From assembly GCA_907165135.1 (NCBI GenBank), contig OU015568.1, positions 4,100,501 to 4,164,500 on the forward strand: a stretch of DNA of 64,000 bases. Direction: 5' to 3'. The notes below the pieces were generated by a model, which searched no databases, was not told the DNA's origin, and saw only the letters and a program-made list of their open reading frames with translations. Positions 12,424-23,900 of this stretch are shown piece by piece (within the stretch, counting starts at the first letter, position 1; every line of letters starts with the position of its first letter). A program made the translations under genes and the position numbers. The stretch is from Oikopleura dioica. Taxonomy: Eukaryota; Chordata; Appendicularia; Copelata; Oikopleuridae.

Positions 12424-13102
12424 ATGTTCAAAAAAGATAGAAAAATAGATCTTGAAAAGCAGCAAAAATCGCTGCCGGTAGAGATCTCAAAGGAGGATTT
12501 GGTTCAGTGGGAGAAAGAAGACCGGCAATGCCGGATTATCTGGCTCTCTGTCGCGTTGATTTATACGATTTGGATGTGCTACAGTTTAGGACCTCAATCC
12601 GTCCCCGAGAAGTGCATTTCTATCAGTAAGTTCTATTCTTGTTTTTCCTTTCTTTCCTCTCAATGATCCTTCAGATGGACAACAAAGCATCGAAATCGAC
12701 TTCCCAAGAACCGATTATATCACTTCGAATATGTACTGCCGCCAGAGCTGCCGATACGACTGGAAAGCCAACTGTTTGAGCGGCAGGACCGTTACTGAAG
12801 ATCAATTTGAACAGTACAGAAATCAGGAAAGCTTTTAACCTTTAAAAAAGCGCTCAAGAATCTACGAATTCCGTGTTAAAAGCTTTGAAAGACCATCGAA
12901 ATCATGGTCAACTTCCCTAACTACCAAAACTATTGGCTCTTCGCGAACGGGACTCATATTCGCGTCCTTGAAGTGTAAGAAACCTTGCACATCGACACTA
13001 ATTTGGCTGGAAATTTTAAGGACCTGGCCGAAGACTGTCAATAATACTGTACAAACGAAGATCAGAAGTGGCGATCCAAACGAGGAACGGTTTCGTTTTT
13101 AA
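12424..13102 (+). CDS. Single-pass membrane protein, unknown family
   Basis: Four exons (12424-12625, 12675-12826, 12892-12974, 13021-13102) join in frame to 172 residues. A charged cytosolic N-terminus of about 37 residues precedes one membrane segment (IIWLSVALIYTIWMCYSLG), suggesting a type II orientation. The C-terminal part has four cysteines (PEKC, MYCRQSC, ANC) and two possible N-glycosylation sites (NGT, NNT), which fits an extracellular domain. The junction 12826/12892 is only in frame with a GA-AG intron (CAG|GAAAGC...GAAAG|ACC). I do not recognise the family. It overlaps neither neighbour and begins 181 bases after the DRC9 stop. Confidence 0.7.
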
Positions 13103-13467
13103 AGACCTTCTTAGAGAATACTCTCTCATCTTTCCTTTTTTTCTGAAACTAATGATAGTCGCACTCGACAATCTGCATTTACAACACGACCTGTGGCGCA
13201 GACTACTTTTGGCGTATTCCATCCCCTTTCAATTCCAACGCGTAATCATCCATGCCAAACTAAACAGCCAAAAACTACATCATTTATTTGTCAATCTCAC
13301 TCGTACACTTGCCAAATCCACACATGTATTTCCACACAATAAAAGAATAGGCTGGATAATTTCCAAGCAAACAAACTTCATCACATAAAAACTATTCAAG
13401 ATCTTTCATTTCAGAAATACAACTCTTCAACTATTGAAATCGGTCTTCGGAGAGAGAAGATTCCGTC

Positions 13468-14491
13468 ATGAGTGGACGAAGTCTCAAAGCCAAGAGGTAA
13501 GATTTTGACCCTTTGAATTGAATGATAATCATTCTTTTCAGGAGATCGTTGACGCAAGACCAAGATATTCAAGATCTCCAACGAGCAGTAGACGAGTATG
13601 TCGCGAAGAACCCAACGCATCGCTGCTCCGTTGAAATCAAGCTCGAAGGCCGCATCATAAAGCGAATAAATTCGGAAGGAAAGAGATTTAAGGGCACCCT
13701 GAAGGAACAGGCGGCGAAGAAAAATCAACCAGACATGCGGACAGTGCTCAAACAAGTGCAAGAAAATGGTCACATTGTGCGGCCAAAACCAAAGAAGAGA
13801 GCAAAACGAGAGTTTGTCGAGCCCATTGATTACATCACGATAAAGAGCTCGCAAAGCCCGTCTACTGATTCTATGGGAAGTCAATCGCCAGGTGATTAGC
13901 TAATACACAAGGCAAGACTTTATAAAGCGTTTTTTAGATATAAAACGAGAACGGGAACTCCGTGGACCGTCCCCAGGAATCATCGATCTTTCGAGCGACG
14001 AAGATCAACCGGGTTTCGATTTTTCAGAAGGTCTCACTCAGCCTGGCGATGATCTTCCTTTGACCACCATTATCTCCGGAAACTTACCAAAAAACTCTGA
14101 CAAAGATCTTTCGGACGAAAACTCGAGCTCACAAGACATGTTCGATCCTGACAAACCAAGTACCTCAACTCAGATCACCAAGAAATTGAATCGGTCGAAA
14201 TCGTCCAAGTCTCTTAGACGTCAAGAATCAGTGACACGGATCTTCGATTCTGATGATTCTTCTTCCGAAGATGAGGCGAATACAACGATCAAAAATGAGC
14301 CTGAAGAAGGATCGTATTCTCCCCTTTCTCAAGAACTCTGTAAAAACGAAAATGACTCATCGGAAGAACCAGACGAACCTGAAGAAGAAGACGATTTGGA
14401 TCGAACTCGGGCACACTCGCAGAATCTCTTCGAAACTTCAGATATTTGGTCTCATTTCAACGACGAGAATTACCCAACGAGATACCACTGA
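13468..14491 (+). CDS. Acidic, probably nuclear protein with a SUMO-interaction-like motif
   Basis: Three exons (13468-13496, 13542-13891, 13938-14491) give 310 residues. Residues about 20-110 are basic and partly ordered (HRCSVEIKLEGRIIKR, then RPKPKKRAKRE, a likely nuclear-localisation stretch). The rest is Ser/Asp/Glu-rich and low complexity. Near residue 145, PGIIDLSSDED matches the consensus of a SUMO-interacting motif (hydrophobic core plus acidic/Ser flank). Many SD, SE and SxxE sites suggest CK2 phosphorylation. I do not recognise an orthologue; a chromatin or transcription role is inference only. Confidence 0.7.
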
Positions 14492-14942
14492 CGATGGTGC
14501 TGAAGCTTTTTTATTCAAAAAATTATAGAAACCATTCTCTATCTCCTTTTTATTCACTCATTTTCCTGTACATCTCTTTGTACTCAGTTAAACAGTTTCA
14601 AACTTAGAACGTTCCTGAAAATAAGGCTGAAGTCAGCTGATCACATTCTCTTTTTTTAACGGATAAAGCCAATAAACACACGAAAATCAACTTATGCTCT
14701 TTTTCTACTTGCTTGACGATCAGGGATGGTTTTAATAAAACTTAATTCAGAAAGAGAATGAATATTCGAGTCGGGCTCTTTATGATTTGAAAAATATTGT
14801 CGTAACCTTTGATTTACATGATAAAATGCCTGCATATGAATTATCTACATCGTAATAAGGAAAATGTGATAGTAAAATTTTGTAAATGACATTTTTCTTT
14901 ATTGCATAAATTCTCGATAAAATTAAATAAATATATGTATAA
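14492..14942. other. Gap between convergent genes
   Basis: AT-rich sequence between the stop codons of a + strand and a - strand gene. AATAAA-like hexamers occur on both strands (for example near 14670 and 14925). I see no further gene or repeat. Confidence 0.6.
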
Positions 14943-16451
14943 TCAAACAGTTGGGAACGAATAAATTCCATTAAATAGCACATAATCGAGTTCATAAATT
15001 TCCTTTAGCTTTTGAATTTGATCCTCACGAAGTTCGGCCAAAAACTCGCTGTCGCTTTTTGACTTGCTCGTGAAATGACTATTTGAAAGGCCGCTTTTTT
15101 CGAACTTTATTTCTTCCAAATCGAGGGATTCTAGCACTGGGTCCAGATCCTCGGGGAATTTTTCAACTAAAAATTGTGAATTTTTGTTTTGAAAAGGGTT
15201 GGTTTTCACCTTGAGCTATTGCTCCAAATTTATTTTGGCAAAAAGGAACAGTATCCGTTTGCGGACACCAGTGACCATCACAATCGCCAGGTCTGAGCTC
15301 GAAAAAGCTCGGTAGTTTTCCCAACTTCCAATCAATCACGAAATCCACGAATTCGCCAAAGGTCGGAATCAGTCCTTGTGTTTTTGCTGTTCGTTCATTT
15401 GGCGTCACGGGTCTGTGCGTCCGATAATGGCGCGTGATGTGCCTACTGTATATATTCCAGAAGTACTGGCGACTTTGGTCGCTTAGTTTTGTCCTTCCTT
15501 ATTTAGAGCTCTGAGAATATTTTGATAACGGTCATGATTTCGGGCGGATTCCGTTGAAAAAGGGAACGCTTTTCTTATACATTTGATAGATTCTAGAGCT
15601 CTTTCCTATTTTATCTTTGTAAGCCGAGATAAGCCGATTAATCGGGTCTCTTATCCCGGTATACATGAGCAACTCACTCTTATCACCCTCGAATTCATCC
15701 ACTTTTTTGAGTCCATGTTTCGCAAATTGCACCGGCCAGATTGTATCCGGGTCTGTTTTCGAGATTTCGGGAAACTTCGAGGGCACGATGAAGCCAGAAT
15801 CGGCCATTTCGATCAGTCGGAGACTCGTGGAGCCACATTTTGGCGGTAGGGCGAAGGCGATGTTGTTTTTTGGATTGTACCAAGAAGTTTTGTAGAGCCG
15901 CTGTTCGGAGTATTGAGGGTTTTGTTGAAGCTCTGCAACATGATTTAGGTGATATACCGCGGCTTCAAAAGGAAGAAAAGCGTAAAGCCGCTCGCGGCTT
16001 CTAATAGAGAAAAATACCGCGTCGGGCGCGGCTATAATGCTGGCTACTCTAAGCCGCAAGGGTAAGGGTTAACGTGACTTACTTTTGCAATTTTCTGTTA
16101 TGATGTCGATAATATTTTGAGAAATAATCTCGGGAGTTGAAGTCGTTGATGTTTGCTTTTCAGTACTAGTTTCCTTCAGGATTTCTTCAGGATTTGGGGA
16201 ATTTTCTAGTGTATTTCCTCTCGATACGGAGCTCACATTTATTTCTGTTTTTGACAGGCCGCGTTCTATCAAATGAACGGAGGTTGAATGAGCAGCGCCA
16301 GTTAAAACTTGAACGTAGACTGTTATCGTTTTTTTATTAATTCAATACTGCTTGTAATTCAAAATTTATGAAATTAAAACGTCCCTAATGTTCCTCCAAA
16401 AACGACGCCAAAGCTAAAAGCCAATGCCACCTTCATATCTTCTTTTTTCAT
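14943..16451 (-). CDS. Golgi carbohydrate sulfotransferase
   Basis: Type II Golgi enzyme moving sulfate from PAPS to a glycan, Sulfotransfer_2 type. Five exons on the minus strand (16451-16385, 16319-16083, 15932-15542, 15481-15210, 15166-14943) sum to 396 residues. Exon 1 encodes a signal anchor (VALAFSFGVVFGGTL), exon 2 a Ser/Thr-rich stem. The 5'-phosphosulfate-binding loop is PPKCGSTSLR and the 3'-phosphate-binding motif is YTGIRDPINRLISAYKDK. Downstream come PTFGEFVDF, DGHWCPQTD..PFCQNKFG and the closing EIYELDYVLF, all in family order. The 15482-15541 intron fits only as GA-AG and the 16320-16384 intron only as GG-AG; both are needed to keep the frame. The substrate (chondroitin, dermatan or HNK-1 type) cannot be told from sequence. 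Confidence 0.88.
15951..16062. repeat. GCCGC/GCGGC palindromes inside a sulfotransferase intron
   Basis: The 150-base intron between exons 2 and 3 holds AAGCCGCTCGCGGCTTC and related palindromes plus a CGCGTCGGGCGCGG stretch. Neighbouring introns of the gene are 43-65 bases, so this insertion accounts for the extra length. Confidence 0.65.
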
Positions 16452-16712
16452 TTTCGTGGTTCCTCTAAAAATTTTATTGCACTGAAAGTTTCTCCTCCTA
16501 ATTCATAGCCTAACAGTGGGTTTTTACGAGCTCTTGAATTCTCCCCACCTTGCCCAAGGCAGAGGCAGGAGGGGTTGTTGTGCTTTTTAATCTCTAGGGC
16601 TCAAGTTTAGCAAGGATAGTTAATATCTTTGTCTTATTGCCGAGAATTTTCCTTTGTTATCATATATTAGTAGATTTTGGTGGATGATTTTTAAAAAACT
16701 TCGAATTTTAGA

Positions 16713-19458
16713 ATGGCATCATCGGGTCTGAATGATTATGTGAACGAAGTCTGCAAAGCTCTCGATTATCGGGAGGGTATAAAGGTTTGCAAAAATGATG
16801 CTTTGGAATTTTTATTTCATTTACTTAAAATTGGACAAGAGTTTCTTGCGAACGTTTTCGGCTTACCTCTTGGAGTTTTTTGGAGAACTGAAGCTTAAAC
16901 TTTAACCAGAAAACGTCATCCCTGGATCTAGAAAATTACCCAACCCTTAAATAAAAACAATCATTTTTGAGGCCCCTTCGTAGGAAAATTACTTATTAAC
17001 TATAATTATCAATTATCGATATCGACTTGAAGGTTGGACCATGAATTTTCGTATATCTTCAATAACTTTAGCTAAGACTTCCCTCCCAATAGAGTCTCTG
17101 GCCAAAAATGTTTATGAGTAGTATAGTTTTAGGTCTTTGTTTATCTTGACCATCAATCAAAGGATGACATTGTTGACAGTAGAACTCGATACTATACTTT
17201 AGTAGAAGGAACTTTTGGCACATGTCACGTCCCATAGATTCAGTTCGACTTCGATTATCGAAGTATCGAGTTTTTTTATTAAAAAAGTCACTATTAACCG
17301 TCTTTATTCAGGCGTCAGAGTTGCTTAGTTTCTCGCACTCGCATATCGCCAATGCTCGACTACGAGTCGAAGCTCCAGAAGCAATTTGCTCAAGAATTCT
17401 CGCTCAACCGTTCGACGAAATGGTCGCTGCTCATATCAAGACTATTTGGTCCTCTTCAAAGGTAAAAACAAGAGCGCTCCTTCTCTGATTATGAAGGAGG
17501 CTTGGGGCGATCAGAGTTTGTTTTTCAGGTGCTTATCTTGAATTTAAAATTTCCTTGAGAAAACTGCTCTAATTTTAAGCTGTTTTAAAGTCATTTCTGG
17601 TTGATTTTGGTCTTCAAATGTCTGAAAATGGCTTTACTCAATTCTTAATTGAATTTATTAAGAAGCGTTATATTTTATTGATAAATTTTTAAGGGAAATC
17701 ACGATGAAGCCTGGCAATACCAAAACATCACCGTTCAAGCCTTCATAAAAGGCTTCCAAGCGATGAAAGAAGAAAATTGGGCTTTACCTCTTATGCAGAC
17801 GCTTATTCTCGACCTCAGAAATTTCGCCCGACGTGGGGACAAACGAGCGATAGGGGGTAACTCTAGCTTCGCCCATTCAAGCGTTACTAACATCATTAAT
17901 TAAGGAAAGCCGGGCGAGCGCCAGGAAAAGGCCGCGGAAACAATTATGAGTGCATTCAGGTAGAATTTTCTATCTTATTTCATACCCTTACCGTTTTTTT
18001 TCTTTTGGTCTTCTCTTCAATTTGAATCTTAAAAATATCAGCTCGTTAAGGACATTTGACTTAAATAAATTTAAATCCCAGCGGTTATAAAGTTTCAGAC
18101 GTAAAGATAAGATTAACTTTTGTTAGAAAAGATTCGCGGTTTCATGAATGAACACTTTCTTTACTTTTCTCCCATTTTTATATTGATTAAATTTGCTCAT
18201 GAAGATTGAATTCTTCGTCTATTTGCCCCGATTCTCAGTCAAAGTACCTTCAGTCCGTAGCTTCCGGACACGTTTGTTGAATTTGTTACCCTTCTTCCGA
18301 ATCTCTTGCGATTTCTAAGGGAAATGGCTTGGGAAAGAGTGAACATGTCAATTATATGCTAAATAAATATTTTCAATAGACATTTCAAAATAATTTTTTG
18401 TAAGGGCTTGCACCAGCGACACGCGAACGCGATTAGACGATTCCAAGCGATGGGGAATGCTTTTCGTAGTGAACCAGCTATTCAAGACTTATTTCGCTGT
18501 CGGAAAACTCCATCTTTTGAAGCCGTTGATTCGAGCAATTGATGCATGCGATATTCGGGATGAATTCTCACTCTCTCAGGTAATATTGAGATAGAAGATT
18601 TTCGATAAAAAGCGAATTCTAGCGCGTCACCTATCAATACTACGTCGGTCGAAAAGCGCTACTGGACTCAAACTTCTCCCTCGCCGACGAATACCTTTCC
18701 TTCGCGTACCGAAACTGCCACCCGAGCTCCTTCAGAAATCGAAAGCTCATTCTCGTAAATCTGATCGCTGTGAAAATGTTGATGGGACAGGTGCCCAAGC
18801 AAGAGCTTTTGCTCCAAAACGGATTGAGAGAGTACCGAGCGGTAGTTCACGCGATGAAGACTGGAAACATTGGATTGATGGATGATGCTCTTGCTAAGGT
18901 ATATTACGGCTTGTTGGCTCAGAAACCTGTTTAAAAACCTGAGACAGGGTCCCAAAAAGGCTATTTTAAGCTCTTTCAGAACCCTGAGTCAGGTTTATAC
19001 ATAGGTTATCGAGTCCAGAACGCCCCATTTAGAATTCGAGCTATGATTCCATTTCTAGCACGAGTATTTCTTCGTCAGATCAGGAATCTACTTGATTATT
19101 GAAAAACTCAAGCTGGTTGTGATCAGACAACTGTTCAAGAAGGTGATGAAAATGGCTGGACATCATCAAATTCAACTACAGGTAATCCTTCTTCCTGTTT
19201 CGAAAAGAAGCTGATATTTCTGTCAGATCTTTTTGGACGCAATCAACTTCGCAGGAATGCCAGAATGCGACATGGAAGAGCTAGAATGTCTTATGGCCGG
19301 TCTTATCAGGTAAAAAGTCGTTTTTCCACTCGCCAATCATCAAATCTCTCAGCCACAACTTGATCCGAGGATACATTTCGCACCAGTACAAAAAGGTCGT
19401 CTTCTCCCGAAAAGAACCCTTCCCTGTCATCAAGAAATCGCCGCTGACCTTCCTCTAG
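16713..19458 (+). CDS. PCID2: PCI-domain protein 2 (TREX-2 mRNA export)
   Basis: Nuclear protein of the TREX-2 mRNA export complex (Thp1 counterpart). Nine exons (16713-16784, 17312-17461, 17694-17856, 17905-17959, 18405-18579, 18623-18898, 19059-19181, 19227-19309, 19353-19458) give 400 residues, essentially the human length. Matching blocks include [76 protein letters not shown] and [18 protein letters not shown]; the C-terminal half is the PCI winged helix. Several introns are long for this genome (527, 232, 445 and 160 bases). TTTTAG one base before the ATG would serve as a trans-splice acceptor. It heads a run of four same-strand genes. Confidence 0.96.
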
Positions 19459-19669
19459 AATTTTTATAAGAAAATTCTACTTTTCAAATCGTTCCATTTT
19501 CATCTTCATTTGACTCGAAGTTCACGAACTTTAGGAACTTTACTTTTCATTCTTTCCAGAACAACATTAGGAAAATTGACTGTTTGAATACTGCCTTCAA
19601 TAAAAATTGAAAATAATGAACTCGTGAATATTCACCATGTGTTTCTGTTTAAATTTATTTTCTGAAAAA

Positions 19670-19715
19670 GCCGCGCTTCTTTTTTATTAATTCCGAGCCG
19701 CAAGTGGCTTCTCGA
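19670..19715. repeat. GCCGC/GCGGC-type palindrome
   Basis: GCCGCGCTTC and GAGCCGCAAGTGGCTTCTCG lie in the gap between PCID2 and the Zwilch-like gene; a decayed member of the dispersed palindrome family. Confidence 0.5.
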
Positions 19716-19835
19716 TTTGTGCAGAAGAATTATCTTCAATCTGCCACGAAAAAAACCGTTAGGTTATCTTTTTTTCAATCGTGCTTTGGACCGTCCATTT
19801 CGTCATTTTTTTAAGTGAGAGAAATTTTTTGCAGA

Positions 19836-21846
19836 ATGAGTTTTCCTGTTGCCAAATTAGAGGATGCGCGCGTTGACCAGTTCAGCTGGTATTTCGAGGA
19901 TGAAGAGCTAGAGTTCATTCGATCGCACAAAGCATCGTTTTTTGAGAAGAAGGAAGCTGAGAGATTTTCAAAGGTACTCTATTATAACTCTGCCTTTTGT
20001 GACTTTTTCCAAGTATCTCGATGGAATTACAGCTTCCACGTGGTGGCTGAGAAAGCGCGAGCTCGATCGAATCGAGGACAAAGAAAATACTCCTGTAAAG
20101 AATGGGTATTTCAACGCGATGGGCATGCCCGCCCCAGCCCCCTGGCAGAACGAAAAGCGAATAAAGATCGAAGTCCCTGAACATGAGCGAATCCCTCCAG
20201 CAGTCGGGAGGGGGCAATTCAAGAGAATTTCACAAGGAAACGGTCAAAAAATGCTCGAATTTGAGCGCCAAATATTAACATGTAATTATAGACATTGGTA
20301 AAACACGTATAGGTTTTTAAATGGTTACTCTTCATTCGCTCAAAAAATTTGCCACAATAGATCATATTTGTCCAGTTATGGTTTTTTGACCGACAATAAG
20401 AAATTATTGGGCTACCGAAGAAGTTGGACGAAAAAGTGTCAATCTGCGTTCTGACGAGAACAGAGACGAACGTCCCTTCAAATATCATTTGCTCCTACTT
20501 TGATCACAATTTGAAAAAGCGCGTTATCAGCTCAGTCCAGGTTTTCTTTCTTGGTTCCAACCTTTCCTAATCGTGGTCTTCAATCTTTAGGTCTTCAATT
20601 ACGGACACAATCACACTCTTGGTTTGGAGCTCCATGTTCCGAGCAAATTTTCAATCGATAGCGTACTCGAAGAGGCGTCACTGATGATCCAGGACGAGAA
20701 CCCATCGCTTGACAGGCAGTACACCGCGATTTACTCACCAGTCGTCAAGACCGCAAGTGCTAAACTGAATCTCGATTGGACGATTTCACAAAATCATCAG
20801 GGCCCAGAACGCGACCCGGATATTTTATCTGGTAAGCAGTTTCTATCAAAATGAAGCGCGAATGTTACATTCAGGGCCTGACTTCGGCGATGAAAAATCA
20901 TTCCAAGCATCGATAAAGATTCGACCAGAGTTGGGGCTCGATTTCCCCGACGAGTTCAAAGATTTAAGGGCGGACATTGACCAGCTTAAAATTTTCCTCG
21001 AAGCTATGAGCACAGAAATTCTTCCCCAATCGTCGAAATTGTCCGATGATTTGAATTCGATCATCCGTGGATCTTGTAAGATCATGTTTTTCGCTTCAGG
21101 AATGATAGGATAACTTAAGCTAATGTGGAAATAAGCGACTTGGTTTGGAGTTCTTGCAAGTATTCAAGCCTTCAAGAGATCACGAAGAATCTCACTACTT
21201 TAATTACTTTCGCCACGCAAGGGGATGCAACGAACATATCCGTCTTCTCCGACAATGATGTAAGCTCATTCTTTTTGTCAAAATTGATCAAGGAATTCTA
21301 GTCCGACTTTGCGATGAAATTCATCAAGGCCCGAAAGCGAGGCATCCCCTCGAAAATCCATGAAAGTTCTGCATTGGAAATGATCTTCGAATGTGGCGAA
21401 CAAGCGATCTCTAGAAAACTTGATGAATGCATATCTTCTCGCGCTGGATTGGCTCAGCTTCTTGGCTCACCTAACGGAAGCCAACGGGTTCAAGAGCAGT
21501 TGCAGGAGCTTGTTAGACGACTGGAATCGATTTGCTTGCATCATGGACTGCAGGTATGTTTGAGATAAAGAAAAAAAAATAGAAGAACGGGATATTTAAG
21601 ACTCTTGCTCTCCCTGAAGCCACAATTCGCAGCTTCATCTCCGACTGGGTCGCTCAAGGAGGCGGAGAAGTTACCCAAACAGTTTCCGGCTTTTCTGCTT
21701 ACAAAATCGTCAAAGAGCATCGCCCAACCAGCTGGTCGATGAAGATGGATCAATACATGATCGACATCATCTGCAAAGAAGATCACGTTGACCAGAAGTC
21801 AGAATTCTTCGTATACGAGAAGACTACAAACTTTGCAGACATTTAA
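19836..21846 (+). CDS. ZWILCH: Zwilch-like kinetochore protein
   Basis: Probable Zwilch, part of the Rod-Zw10-Zwilch complex that recruits dynein and the checkpoint to kinetochores. Exons 19836-19973, 20014-20242, 20401-20540, 20591-20831, 20875-21075, 21120-21259, 21302-21553 and 21601-21846 give about 528 residues; human Zwilch is a little longer. The best resemblance is in the C-terminal half: SDLVWSSCKYSSLQEITKNLTTLI, an ECGEQAISRKLDE..GLAQLL segment, a VQEQLQELVRRLESI helix and PTSWSMKMDQ near the end. The 20243-20400 intron is my choice among alternatives and is the weakest junction. ATG at 19836 is preceded by TTTTTTGCAGA, a likely trans-splice acceptor. The family call rests on remembered similarity and is moderate. 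Confidence 0.65.
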
Positions 21847-22026
21847 TTTTTTAAAAACTTCACTCATTCTTACGAAAGTTCACTTATCACAATTTCCTCA
21901 CTTTTACTTTTCACATTCCCGGGAAATAAAAAATCAACTGCCAAATCATATCATCCTCATCATATTTTGTGATATTTCTATCATATTGAACGATTTTCAA
22001 GCTATAGGAATCGGTAATCGAAGAGA

Positions 22027-23782
22027 ATGTCGCAAAATTACATGATGGAGCCGGCGACAAACGGCAAGGTCGTCCTAAGGACTTCTGCCGGCGACATCGA
22101 CATCGAGCTGTGGTCGAAAGAAACTCCACTTGCGTGCAGGAATTTTGTGCAGTTGTGCATGGAGAACTACTACGACGCGACGATTTTTCACAGACTTGTT
22201 CCAGGCTTCATAATTCAAGGCGGGGATCCTTCTGGAACTGGAATGGGAGGAGAAAGTATCTACGGAAAGCCCTTCAAAGATGAAATTCATTCTCGAGTAA
22301 CCCTAACCCTGCTGGTTCCTCAATTTGACGCTTATTTATTCTAGCTCCGTTTCGTCCGAAGAGGTCTTGTAGCCATGGCGAACGGTGGAAAAGATGACAA
22401 CGGTTCTCAATTCTTCATCACTCTTGGGCCAACAAACGACTTGAACAAAAAACACACGATCTTTGGCAAAATCACCGGCGACACGGTCTATAATCTGGTG
22501 AAAATGGCCGAAGGCGAGTGCGATCATAACGAGAAACCAATAAACCCGCATTATATTAAAACAACGCATGTTCTGAACAATCCTTTTGATGATATTGTGC
22601 CAAGGAATTTAGGTAAGAGAATGACAGATGTCTAGAGATGTTTCTGGACATAATTTGGTCGATAAAGTCTCTTACTTCGCATTTTAGAAGAGCAAAAAGA
22701 AAAGAAAATCCAAGAAGAAATCTCCAAAAAGCCCAAGAAAAAGAAATCGAAAGCAAAAGCTCACAAAAAGCTCACAGTTCTGAGCTTCGGCGACGAAGCA
22801 GCTGAAGCTGAAGAACTAGCAGAACAGGTGAATAAGGAGATCAAAGCTAAATCGGCCCACGATGTCGTTAAAGAAGACACATCGATGGTGAAGGAAGAGT
22901 TTAAACCTGAAGAAAAAACGGAAGAGGATGAAAAATGGATTTCGAAAAGAGTCGATGGAGAAGTCGACTTGGAAGATGTCGATGATCTTGCTAGTTGGAT
23001 GAGGACGAAGATGCAAGAAAGGTAGGAATAGTTTAAAAGATGCTGAAGTAAAATGGCTTTTTTAGAAACGAGCAGATAGAAAGAGAAGACAAAGAAAAAA
23101 TCGAGGCTGATATGAATGAGAGAAAAAGAAAAGTCATGTCCTATCAAGGAATGTTGAAAAACCTGTTTGAGAAAATTTTTATAGTTTCATTTTTTTCGGG
23201 AAATTTGCTTTTGATCATCAATCAGAGACTTTCAGATACTTCACAAAAGATATTTTCAACATGAAAAGATCAGCAAAAGATTCTGATGAAGGAACTTAAC
23301 GAGCTAAGAAAAAAAGAAATAACGCGGACAGAAGAAGTCGCCGCGAAAAAGTCGAAAAAAGAAAAACGACTCGACGAGAATTCGCTTTTCGGCGAGTTCA
23401 AGGCTGAGCAAGAACTGTACAAGGAGAAAACGGCTGGGAATAAGTTTACAAAGGCGGATTATAACTCTGGAAAAGTCGTTAGGAAGAATAGAGAGGCGGA
23501 TACGATGGCGATGCTGAAGGGATTTAGGAGCACTCTGTTCGAAGCAAAAGGCATTGAAGGTGAGAATGAATAGCATTTGACACTTTCTAGAACATTTTTT
23601 CAGTTCCAAAAGCACGCGATTGGTTAACACACACCCTCCAACGAGAAACAACAATGAGGGACGACAAGCTAAACATCCAAGATCTCGAGGCAAAAGACAT
23701 GAACCGCCCTATCGATGAGAACCGCTACGACATTTCAGATCCGCGAAATCCACTCAACATGAGAAGAAGAGGAGCAAAATAG
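22027..23782 (+). CDS. CWC27: Spliceosome-associated cyclophilin CWC27
   Basis: Nuclear cyclophilin-type protein of the activated spliceosome. Six exons (22027-22296, 22345-22612, 22688-23021, 23066-23148, 23269-23559, 23604-23782) give 474 residues, matching the human size. The cyclophilin domain spans about residues 10-170: TNGKVVLRTSAGDIDIELW, FHRLVPGFIIQGGDPSGTG, MANGGKDDNGSQFFITLG and HTIFGKITGDTVYNL. A Lys/Glu-rich coiled tail follows, ending YDISDPRNPLNMRRRG as in CWC27. The 23149-23268 intron fits the frame only with a GA-AG boundary (CAAG|GAATG). It starts 180 bases after the Zwilch-like stop and ends 118 bases before the kinase. Confidence 0.96.
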
Positions 23783-23900
23783 CTAATTTCCTCCATCATC
23801 TTTTGTAATTTCTAGTTCAAATTAAATTTTCAACTGCCAATTTAATCAACGTCTTCATTTTGCTGGTTTATAGATTTTGATTGGCCCCCTCCAACCCGGA

